64,000 bases of DNA from Paenibacillus sp. FSL H3-0469 (GTDB lineage Bacteria; Bacillota; Bacilli; Paenibacillales; Paenibacillaceae): positions 620,001 through 684,000 of the forward strand of contig NZ_CP150302.1 of the NCBI RefSeq assembly GCF_038051945.1, in the 5' to 3' direction. The translations under genes were made by a program, and so were the position numbers. Of this stretch, positions 28,161 through 39,300 are shown piece after piece; within the stretch, counting starts at the first letter, position 1, and each line of letters begins with the position of its first letter. The notes below the pieces were generated by a model, which was not told where the DNA came from, did no database searches, and saw only the letters and a program-made list of their open reading frames with translations.

Positions 28161-30315
28161 CGGCGGGATGATCAGAGATATTCTGCAGCAGATCAAGGAG
28201 CATAGGTTGGAGGCCCGTGAAGGCCTGAGACGTATCAATGAACTGAAGAAGCTGGACCGGACAGCCGCTGCCGCGCAGCAGGAGCATACTCAAGAATCGG
28301 TGGAGGAGCTGGTCAAGGATGTGCTGTGCCGGGTGGTCAAGCTTCAGCCGGAGGAGATAAGCGATGAGCTGTCTTTTAAGGAGATGGGAATTGATTCGAT
28401 CAGCAGTGTGGAGATTGTCCGCGACCTGAATGAAGCGCTGCGGCTCCAGCTCGACGGAATTCTGCTCTATGACTATCCGACGATTCCGGAGCTGGCCCGG
28501 TATATGGTTCACGAGGTTCAGAAGAATAGTATTCCTAATATTCCGGGTCCGCTCCATAGAGAGCAGGCGGCTGCGGAGAAGGTACCGGAGAGCAGCTCTG
28601 AAGCCGAAGCGGCACGTTCTCTGCGGCTGAACCACAGATATGAATATATGAACGATCTGATCGACCAGTTCTCCCAGCACAAACCGGAAGCCGCACCATC
28701 CGCACCGATTGCAGTGACTCCAGTCAAGCAAGACGCTGGACCATCTCGTGAACCGGTAAAAGCACCGGCGGTGCAGGCTTCTCTGTCCGCAATACCGCCA
28801 GTCTCCGGGGCGCCCAAGCTTCTGCTTCAGACCGGCGCGAATTCAGTGGCACCCGCAGCTCCTGCTGCGGAAGCGGAACCAGCCGGCAAAATCAAGCTTG
28901 GCTTCTCCACCGCCGCTCGCAATGCGAAAGAACCGGCCGCAGCTGCGCCAAAAGCTGCATTCAGCAGTCCGCCGGCAGCCGCACCCGCCACAGCATCCGC
29001 CGCTGTGCCGGAAGGCATTGCCATCGTCGGATTATCAGGCCGGTTTCCCGGCGCAGCTACGGCAAGAGAGCTGTGGCGTAACCTGCGGGACGGCGTCTCC
29101 AGCACAGGTGAGGTTCCCGGCAGCAGGTTCGATATCCGTGCCTGGTATGACAAAGACCACAAGGCCGACCAGAAGACCTACTGTACCGTTGCCGGTCTGC
29201 TTGAGCAGGTGGATGAATTTGATCCGTTATTCTTCAATATCTCACCTAAAGAGGCGGAGATTATGGACCCGCAGCAGCGGATTTTTCTGCAGGAGGCCTG
29301 GAACGCGCTGGAGGATGCCGGATATTCCGACCAGGCGGTGCAGAACACCCGCTGCGGCGTATTTGTCGGATGTGCTCCAAGCGACTATACCAAGCATCTG
29401 GAAGCGAATCACTTGAGCAATACCTCAGAGGCTTTTACAGGAACCTCTTCCTCTATCCTGGCCGCCCGGATTTCGTATTTCCTGAACCTGAAGGGACCGA
29501 GTATTTCGCTGGATACCGCCTGCTCCTCCTCGCTGGTAGCTGTACATCAGGCGTGTGCCAGCCTCTGGAATGGGGAATGCGATATGGCGCTTGCCGGAGG
29601 CATCCGGCTGATGATTACGCCTGACAGTATGGTGCAGAGCAGCCAGATGGAGATTTTGTCGGCAGAGGGGGTATGCAGACCCTTCGATCAGGCCGCAGAC
29701 GGGACCTTGCTGAGTGAGGGGGCCGGGGTTGTGGTCCTGAAGCCGCTTAAGCAGGCGATTGAGAACAGGGACCATATCTACGGAGTGATCCGGGGAAGCG
29801 GCGTGAATCAGGACGGCCGGACCAACGGCATTACGGCGCCGAGTGTGAATTCGCAGATTCAGCTGGAGAGAACGGTCTATGAGAGATTCGGGATCGATCC
29901 GGCTGAGATCAATTATGTGGAAGCGCATGGAACGGGCACCTCACTCGGTGATCCGATTGAAGTCAAGGCGCTGACAGAGGCCTTCCGGTCTTTTACACAG
30001 GACAGCCAGTACTGCGCGCTCGGTTCCGTCAAGGCCAATATCGGACATGCCACGATGGCCGCCGGAGTCGCCGGAATGATTAAGATTCTGCTGTCTCTGA
30101 AGCACAGGCAGATTCCGCCGCTGATCCACTATACCCGGCTTAACGAGAAGATCCGGCTGGAGGGAAGCCCTTTCTATATCAACCGTGAGCTGGTGGACTG
30201 GCCGGAGAACAAACGCGGCTCCCGGATGGCTGCCATCAGCGGCTTCGGCTTCAGCGGAACGAACTGCCATCTTGTCATTGAAGAATACCGCAACAGCGGC
30301 TGGAAGTCCAAATAA
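28153..30315 (+). CDS. PKS4: docking domain, second ACP of module 5 and KS of module 6
   Basis: The start is the ATG at 28153, which overlaps the PKS3 stop and has GGAGG six bases upstream. The open frame continues back to 27949 only as an overlap with PKS3. The 720-residue protein has an N-terminal helical docking domain (1-35) and ACP (S82 in GIDSISSVEIVRDLN, closely matching the last ACP of PKS3). A roughly 110-residue Ala/Pro-rich linker (175-287) leads to a KS (288-715; C457, H592, H632). That KS has the GVNQDGRTNGITAP signature shared only with the module 3 KS. The protein stops just after the KS core, so the post-KS linker and DH of module 6 are on PKS5. The pair of near-identical ACPs across the gene boundary fits a beta-branching ACP doublet. 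Confidence 0.95.
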   Translation: MSNGGMIRDILQQIKEHRLEAREGLRRINELKKLDRTAAAAQQEHTQESVEELVKDVLCRVVKLQPEEISDELSFKEMGIDSISSVEIVRDLNEALRLQLDGILLYDYPTIPELARYMVHEVQKNSIPNIPGPLHREQAAAEKVPESSSEAEAARSLRLNHRYEYMNDLIDQFSQHKPEAAPSAPIAVTPVKQDAGPSREPVKAPAVQASLSAIPPVSGAPKLLLQTGANSVAPAAPAAEAEPAGKIKLGFSTAARNAKEPAAAAPKAAFSSPPAAAPATASAAVPEGIAIVGLSGRFPGAATARELWRNLRDGVSSTGEVPGSRFDIRAWYDKDHKADQKTYCTVAGLLEQVDEFDPLFFNISPKEAEIMDPQQRIFLQEAWNALEDAGYSDQAVQNTRCGVFVGCAPSDYTKHLEANHLSNTSEAFTGTSSSILAARISYFLNLKGPSISLDTACSSSLVAVHQACASLWNGECDMALAGGIRLMITPDSMVQSSQMEILSAEGVCRPFDQAADGTLLSEGAGVVVLKPLKQAIENRDHIYGVIRGSGVNQDGRTNGITAPSVNSQIQLERTVYERFGIDPAEINYVEAHGTGTSLGDPIEVKALTEAFRSFTQDSQYCALGSVKANIGHATMAAGVAGMIKILLSLKHRQIPPLIHYTRLNEKIRLEGSPFYINRELVDWPENKRGSRMAAISGFGFSGTNCHLVIEEYRNSGWKSK

Positions 30316-30349
30316 GCATTCATTAGGAAGAGAAGTGGAGGCTACACGG

Positions 30350-33300
30350 ATGAGCAATAATGCCATACCCGGCGGCGAACGCCCATTATATCTGTTTCTC
30401 TTGTCAGCCAAGACCCGTGAGGGTCTGATGAGGAAGCTCACGGAGCTGCAAGTGTGGATCAGGGAAGAACCGGACATCCGGACGGATGCCGGGAATATCG
30501 CGTATACATTATCCATCGGCAGAAGCCATTTCAGCCGGCGGGCGGCGCTGATTGCCGCCGATCTGCAGGAGCTGGAGACGGAGCTGCTGCTCACCCTGGA
30601 GAAGCTCACCTTGAAGAGTGGCGAGGCCTCCCGCGAGCTGCTGCGTAAGCAGACTGCCCGGGAGGATCAAATCAGGCTGGACGCCATCGCTCTACCCGGG
30701 TCTGCTCAAGGGAATACCCCTGCATTATTCTCCCGGCAGACCCTGGAGCAATGTGCAGAGCTGTATCTGGAGGGCGGTGTATGCGATTGGAAGAGCCTCT
30801 ACACCAACCGTCCTTACTTCAAAATACCTCTGCCCGCCTACCCGTTCGAGAAGCAAAGATATTGGCTTGAGCTGAACACAGGCCGGACATCCCCGTCTCC
30901 GGCACCGGGACAAGCTCAGATACACGCGATAGGTCCGGTGCTGGACTGCAACCGGTCTACGGTGCATGAGCAGTGCTTCGAGAAGAGGCTGACGGGCGAA
31001 GAATTCTATCTGAAGGATCATATCGTGTCCGGCCGTAAGCTGCTGCCGGGTGTGGTTCAGCTGGAGATGGCTTTGTCCGCTGCTGCTGCTTCACTGCCGG
31101 GAGCTTCAATACGCAGCATCACAGATGTGGTCTGGGCTTATCCGGTTCAACTGAGTGACGGCGAAGAGTCCAAGCTGGTGCAGGTACGTCTGTATCCGGG
31201 CGGGAGCCAGGACGAGCTGGATTATGAGATTGTCAGCCAATCTGACGGCGCTGAGGTTGTTCACAGCCAGGGAAGTATCGGATATACACAGGAAGCACCA
31301 TACGGACCCCCGGAATCGATGGATATTGCCCGGCTATGCCAGGGAAAGACGGACGTCAGCGGAAGCCGGATCTATGACAGATTCAGAGAACATCAGCTGG
31401 AGCTAGGGCCGTCCTTTCAGTCGATTACCCGAATGTCCGCCGGAGCGGCAGACGCGGTAGCCTTCATTGAGTTGCCTGCCCATTTGCATGAGGGCTTCGG
31501 GGCATTTACGCTGCATCCTACGGTGACTGACGGAGTGCTGGAAGCTGTCATCGGGCTGATCAGCGGCCACGGGGAACTGGAGGGCGCGGTGGCGCTGCCG
31601 TATTCTTTTGACAAGCTGGAGATCTTCGGAAGCCTGCCGCCTAACTGCGTCTCTTACGTGACAAGGCTTGCTACCGGGGCAGATGACGGGGATCTGGCCT
31701 TCGATGTGGCGGTCTCCGACGTTCAGGGCCGGGTGCTGCTGAAGTTCACCAGATTTGTACTGAGAGTATTCCAGCAGGGAAGAACGCAGACCATGGAAGA
31801 GATGAGCTTTGTGTATGAGTGGAAGGAGCGGGAGGCGCTTCTTCCCGCACCTGACAGTGTGTCTGGCGATATCGTATGGTTCGCCGCTGAGCCGGAACTG
31901 ATCAAGTCGCTTCCCCAAGACAGTGACGGGACAGCCTTTCATCCAGGCGCGTTATATATAGTAGAAGCTGCTGCGGAATATCAACAGGCAGGGGAAGCAC
32001 ATTACCGGATGAACCCGGAGCGCCCGGAGGATTATGTTCGCTTGCTTCGTGATCTGGCAAATAGAGGCTGCAGTCTGGAGACACTCGTCTATGAGCAGCA
32101 AGAGCACTCAGAAGAGACAGCCCCAAATGCTGCTGAAGGAGTGTATCTGCACCAGCTGTATCTGGCCCAGGCGCTGATGGCTGTCCGGGAGAACCGCCAT
32201 AGCCGGGTGATTCAGCTATGCAGAAGCGGGGAGGAATTCGCTGTGCCTCCCGGACAGGGGGCCTTAAGAGGCTTCAACAAAACGCTGAAGCTGGAGTATT
32301 CCAAGCTGCATTTCAGCATGCTGTACACAGGATCTGCGGGCAGGGATGGCATCTACCGGATGATTGCGGCTGAGATCCGCTCTACGGACGATGAAGTGCT
32401 ATACCGGCAGGGTACAAGATATGTTCATGCCCTGAAGGAAATCGCTTCCCCCGCGAAGGAAGCCGCTGAAGCCACTAAAAATATCCTCCGTCCACACGGC
32501 GTGTATCTCTTAACAGGCGGACTGGGCAAGCTCGGGCTGATAGTGGCCGGGCATCTGGCCCGCCACTATCAGGCTAAGCTTGCGCTGGTTGGTAGGTCGG
32601 CACTCCTGCCGGAGCAGGAACGGGAAATCGCCCGGCTTCAGAAGCTGGGTGCAGAAGTAGTGTATGTGCAGGCGGATCTGTCGCAGGCGGAGGCAGCGGC
32701 AGCAGCCGTGGCCGATGCGCGGAGCAGGCTGGGCAGCCTGAACGGCATTATTCATGCGGCAGGAGTTACCCGTGACGCGCTTATCCAGGTGAAGGATGCG
32801 GGTCAGGCAAGCGGGGTACTAGGAGTCAAAATCCAAGGGCTGACGCAGCTTGACCAGGCTACCCGAGAAGATAAGCTTGATTTCATAGCGGCCTTCTCCT
32901 CGATTGCGGCGGTCACAGGCAATGTCGGGCAGAGCGATTATGCCTATGCCAATGCCTGGATGGATGAATATCTGCTGCACCGGAAGACCCTGGTCCAGTC
33001 GGGGCACAGACATGGCAGATCCATCTCCATTAACTGGCCGTTCTGGCAGGAAGGCGGGCTGTCGGTAGAGGAGCAGACCCTGCTGTTCTTCAGGAATACC
33101 GTAGGGCTGAAGCCGCTGGAGACCTCCGCAGGACTAAGACTTCTGGAGGCGATTCTTAACGGGTCTGAAGTGCAGATCCTGCCCCTCTTGGCGAACCGCA
33201 GGAAAATATGCGGCATTCTGGGGCTGGAATCGGCAGCTTCAGGCACAACAACAACCATCATCCAACCTGGAACCGGTGCCGAGCCTGCCGAGAGCCGGTC

Positions 33301-36300
33301 TGCCGGTCTGCTGGAGCCAGTACAGCAGATCCTCACTGGTGCAATCAGCCGTCTGATGAAGCTGGATGCCGCCGCCATTCATCCTGATCAGGATTTGGGC
33401 GAATACGGCATGAGCTCTTTAACGTTCACTGATGCCGCAAATGCGGTCAATGCTGCCTTCCAGGTACGGATGACACCGGCAGTGTTCTTTGAATATCCTA
33501 CAATTCGTGCATTAGCAGCCTATCTGTTAGAGAGCTATGCGGACGAGTTGGTTACATATTTCAGCCGTGGAGTTGCACAAGCACCGGAAGCCGCCGTTGA
33601 TTACGGCTCCGTTCAAGCGTCCGCTTCCGGCCAGAAGGCCCGCCAGAGCTGGAAGCCCCTCCAGCCGGAGACTGCCGGGGCCGGTAAGCCGGAGCCGGTG
33701 GCAATTATCGGCATCAGCGGAGCGATGCCGCAATCAGAGAACCTGGATGCCTTCTGGGAGCATCTGCGGGACCAGCAGGATCTGATCACGGAGATTCCTG
33801 CAGACCGCTGGGATGCGAAAGAGCTGAACCGGCTGAAGGGCGGCGTGATGGATAAGCCCGTCTCCGGCTGGGGCGGCTTCATGCAATCTGCCGATAAGTT
33901 CGATCCAGGTTTCTTCAGCATTAATCCGCGAGAAGCGGATCTGATGGACCCGCAGCAGCGGATATTCCTGGAGACTGTGTGGTCTACACTAGAGAACGCC
34001 GGGTACAAGGCCTCTGAGCTGTCAGGCCGGAAGGTCGGGCTGTTCGTCGGCGTCTCGACGAATGATTACAGCACGCTTTTACAGGATAACGACATTGAGA
34101 TTGAAGCCTATTCTTCCACAGGCAGTTCCCACTGCGTGTTAGCCAACCGGATCTCTTATCTGCTCAATTTCCGCGGCCCCAGTGAACCGGTGGATACCGC
34201 CTGCTCCAGTTCACTGGTAGCTGTACACCGGGCAGTGGAGAGTATCCGCAGCGGGGACTGCGAGCAGGCGATTGCAGGGGGAGTGAATGTGATTGCCGCG
34301 CCGACCCTGCATATCTCTTTCAGCCGGGCTGGGATGCTGTCGCCGGACGGACGCTGCAAGACCTTCGATCAAAGTGCGGACGGTTATGTGCGCGGAGAAG
34401 GTACGGGGGCCGTTCTGCTCAAGCCGTTAAGCCAGGCGGAGGCAGACGGGGATTATATCTATGCAGTGATCCGGGGAACCGCGGTCAACCACGGCGGCAA
34501 GGTCAGCTCGCTGACGGTGCCGAATCCGAAGGCGCAGGCCGAGGTGCTGGTCGAAGCCTATGAGAAGGCGGACATCCCGCCCGATACCATTAGTTATATC
34601 GAAGCCCACGGCACAGGCACCTCCCTGGGGGACCCGGTGGAGATCAACGCGCTCAAAAATGCTTTTAAAGAGCTGCATCACCGGCGGGGGATACCGCTGA
34701 CCCGGGAGCAGTACTGCGGAATCGGTGCGGTGAAGTCCAATATCGGCCATCTGGAGGCCGCCGCAGGCATTGCCGGCATTCTCAAGGTGGTGCTGGCGAT
34801 GAAGAACAGGACCTTACCGGGGAATGTTCATTTCAAGCAGCTGAATCCTTATATTGAGCTTGCTAAGTCGCCCTTTTATATCGTGGAGCAGACGCAGGAA
34901 TGGACGCCGCCTGACGGCCTGCCAAGACGGGCAGGGATCAGCTCCTTCGGCTTCGGCGGGGTGAATGCACATGTGGTCATGGAGGATTATCCATCCCGTG
35001 ACACCGTTAGCTCCGTGACCCGTTCCATGCTGTCCGGGCAGGGCAACGTAATCGTCCTGTCTGCCAAATCTGCAGACCGGCTGCAGGAAAAAGCGCGGCA
35101 GCTTCTAAATTACTTGACGCTTCATGCAGCTGACGAAGAGCTTACGCTGCATAACATTGCGTATACGCTCCAGACCGGACGGGAGGAGATGGCGGAGCGG
35201 ATAGCTTTTACCGCTGTCAGTAAAGAGGAGTTAATAGATATTCTGCGCAGCTATGCTGCCATGCCGGAACAAGCCCATAAGGTACATTATGGACGGGTAC
35301 CCGTGCAGCTTCCGGCACCTTCTTCTTCCACCGCCAATTCCGGGAAGCCGGTTGGCACTCTGAAGCTAACGGAGCTATCTGAGCTGGCGGAGCAGTGGAC
35401 CGCCGGGAAGGCAGTCGATTGGAGCCGTCTGTATGCGGACAGGGAGTGCAGACGCATTCCGTTGCCTGCGTACCCTTTTGCCAGAGAGACCTGCTGGGTC
35501 CATAAAAATTCACGCCGTATCGCTCCCAAGCTGTCTTCTTCGGCAGAAGCTTCTGCGGTGCTGCATCCGATGGTTGACAGCAATGTCTCCACCATGGAAG
35601 AGGAGAAATTCCGTACTGTGCTGCGGCCGGAACAGTTCTATGTCAAGGATCATGTGGTTGGCGGCAAGGTGTTGCTGCCCGGCGTAGCCTATCTGGAGCT
35701 GGTAAGGGCCGCTGCCGTCCTGGCCGGAATCAACCCGGTAACGGGACTGAGGAATGTCAAATGGATCAAGGCAGTTGAAATGGAAGAGAAGCAGAAGGAG
35801 ATCTTCACCACATTCGCGCATGTGGATCAAGGCGAAGTGGAGTACAAGGTGTTCAGTGAAGCAGAGGGACAGCGCACTCTGCATTCAACGGGGAGAATTA
35901 TGCAAAAGACGCCTGCACCTGCACAGACGCTTGAGATTGCGAAGATCAAGGAGCGAAGCACCTCCAGCCTCACTCAGGCAGAGTGCTACGATCATATATT
36001 CAAGGAGGTCGGCTTCGACTATGGACCCGCTTTCCGGGTGACGAAGACAGCGTATTGCTCGCTAGAGGAGGGTTTATCCGAAATCTCCTTGCCAGAGCAT
36101 CTTGACGAGAAGTATGCGGAGTATGTGCTCCATCCCTCGATCATTGACGGTGCGGTCAGATCGCTATCGTGGACGGGAAACCGCAGTGAAGAGGACTTGA
36201 CGCTCAGGGTGCCTTACGCCCTGGACCGGATAGAGCTGATCGGCAAGGTTCCGCCGCAATGCTATGCCTACGCGAAGCCTGCAGAGGGAGCTTCCGGCAC

Positions 36301-39300
36301 AGATGATGAGGGAACAAGGAAGTACGATATCCATATTACGGACCGGCAAGGTCTGGAGGCGGCACGGCTGTTCGGCTTCTCTATTAAGCAGTATGCTGCG
36401 GCCGCAGTCACTGCTTCCGCACTAACCCTGTATTCGCCAGAATGGATCGAGACAGAACTGCCGCAGGTGACCGCGCCATTGTCATCTATTGTAGTGTTCG
36501 GCTCGGCTGCCCTGGCGGAGGCTGTCCGCAGGCAAGCGGTGCAGCATGAGCTGGCAGCAGAATGCTGCATTCAGGTTGAGGCCGGAGCAGAGTATGCCCG
36601 GCTGAGCCAGGCAGCTTATGTGATTCGGCCGGAGCAGGCGGCAGATTACCTCCGGCTGCTGGAATCCCTAAGGGATCAAGGCGTGCAATTGCAGCATATC
36701 GTGCACGGCTGGAACTGGAAGGAGCAGGCCGGAGCGGAAGGACCGGATCTGGAGGAGCAGCAGGAAAGCCTGGGGAAGCAGATGGATCAGGGGCTATACT
36801 CGCTGCTGTACCTCTTGCAAGCGGCAGCTGCGGTGAAGCCCCGCTCAAGGATCAGATGCTTATATGCTTACAGCAGAGCTGCGGACATGCTGGAGCCGCT
36901 GCATGAGATGAATGCCGGATTCGCGCATTCACTGGCTGCCGATCATCCGCTGTTCCAGTTGAGTCTTGTGAACTTAGAGTCTTCGCCGCCCGTACAGGCC
37001 GCCGGGAGGCTGATCCGGGAGTTACTGCCGCCGCAGCTGGCGGGCGGAACTGAAATCAGGTATGCCGGTGATGTCCGTTCTGTGCGGAAGCTTCTTCCGC
37101 AGCCGCTGCTGCATCAGGCCGAGGCTTCGAGGTTCACCCAGGGCGGGGTGTATGTACTCACTGGCGGGACTGGAGCGCTGGGCATGCGGGTGGCGGCAGA
37201 GCTGGCCTCAGCTTGGCAGGCAAGACTGGTGCTTGCCGGAAGGCAGGCTCAGGATTCGGCCATTCAGGCGAAGCTGGAGCAGTTGACGGGGCTTGGCGCG
37301 GAAGCGGTCTATGTACAGGCTGATGTCGCTGACCCGGAAGACGCGGCAAGGATCATCGGAGCAGCCAAATCGCACTTCGGCAGAATCAACGGCATTCTTC
37401 ATTGCGCCGGAACCGGAACGGTAACGAAGGCCGCCGGGAGCAGTAAAGCGGACTTTGCCGGAATCCTTGCCCCGAAGGTGGACGGGACGCTCAATCTGGA
37501 CCATGCCAGCAAGAATGAGGCATTGGACCTGTTCATTCTCTTCTCGTCCACCTCTGCGCAGATCGGCGATATGGGTGCAGGCAGTTACGCTGCCGCCAAT
37601 GCCTTTATGGACCGCTATGCCGTATACCGTGACTGGCTCGCGGTGCAGGGCCGGCGCCAGGGTAAGACAGTATCCGTTAACTGGCCGCTATGGAAGGACG
37701 GAAGCTACCTGCTTCCGGCAGCCCAGCAGCAGGTGCTGGCCGGGTATTACGGCATGCAACCGCTGGACAGCAGAACAGGCCTCCATATCCTGGAGACGGT
37801 GCTGAAGGAGGATGCGGTGCAAGCCTTCGTCGGTTACGGAGATTCGCGTAAGATCAGCCGGGCACTTGGTGTGGCGGAAGCCCCACTGGCAAATCAGGAA
37901 GGCGAAGCCTTACAGCCTACAGGCATCAGCGCCAATAACATGGATAGCAGGGCGCTGCTGGAGGGGACACAGACTTATCTTGTCAGCCTGCTGGCCAGAA
38001 CATTGGGCGTTGCGAGAGAGCGGATCGGTCCAACTTCACCGCTGGATGCCTTTGGCCTGGATTCGATTATGATTCTGGAGCTGAATGAGTCGCTGGAGCG
38101 TGAATTCAGCGGGTTGCCGACGACACTTTTCTACGAATATAACACGGTTGAAGCACTTGCCGGTTATTTCACCGGTCATTACGGTGCACAGCTTGTAACG
38201 TTATTGAAGCTGGAGCAGCCGCATGGTAACGATGCGCCGATTGCGGCAGTGCAGATGCCGGGTGATCCGCAAGAGGCAGATCTTACAGCATCACAGAGCA
38301 GACGGTTCATCCCGAAGGCAGGGGAGGATGTGTCCTCTGTAAAGAATGCCGGGAATCCCGGTGTGATGGATATTGCTGTAATCGGCATGGATGGCCGGTT
38401 CCCGATGGCCGGCAATATTGCAGAGCTGTGGGACAACCTCAAGGAAGGCAAGGACTGCATTACCGAGATTCCAGAGAACCGCTGGGACTACACGCGCGAC
38501 TACGATGCAGAGAAAGGCAAGAAGGGCAAAATCTATACCAAATACGGCGGCTTCATTGATGATGTGGACAAATTCGATCCGTTATTCTTCCAAATGACGC
38601 CGCGGGATGCCCAACTGACAGACCCGCAGGAGCGGCTGTTTCTGGAATGCGCCTATCATACCGTGGAGGATGCCGGATATACCCGCGAGCGGCTGGCACG
38701 CTCCAAAGTCGGTGTTTTTGTCGGCGTCATGTACGGTCATTACCAGCTTCTCGGAACGGAAGGCTACACTTCCGGACAACTGGCAGCGCCGAATTCTTCG
38801 TTCGCGTCCATTGCCAACAGGGTATCCTGGCTGTTCAACTTTCAGGGGCCGAGCATGGCAGTAGATACGATGTGTTCGTCTTCACTGACGGCGATTCATC
38901 TGGCCTGTGAGAGTATCCGCAGCGGAGAGAGTGAGGCCGCACTTGCCGGGGGGGTTAACGTGACGATCCACCGCAACAAATATGTGTTCCTGTGCAGTCA
39001 GCGCTTCGCCTCCAGTGAGGGCAAATGCCGGGCCTTCGGCGAGGGCGGAGACGGGTATGTTGCCAGTGAAGGCGTAGGCGCAGTGCTGCTCAAGCCGCTC
39101 AGCAAGGCCATTGAGGACGGAGATCATATTTATGGGGTTATCAAAGGCACTGCGGTGAACTCCGGCGGCAAAACCAGCGGCTACACTGTGCCGAATCCGG
39201 GTGCCCAGGCTGCTGCAATTGCCGAAGCCCTCCGTAAGTCGGGCGTTCATCCCAGAACCATCACCAGTCTTGAAGCCCATGGCACCGGCACCCCGTTAGG

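Noticed and set aside
30185..30349. Upstream extension of PKS5
   Set aside because: Overlaps the KS end of PKS4. The ATG at 30350 has a GGAGG site and begins the post-KS linker.
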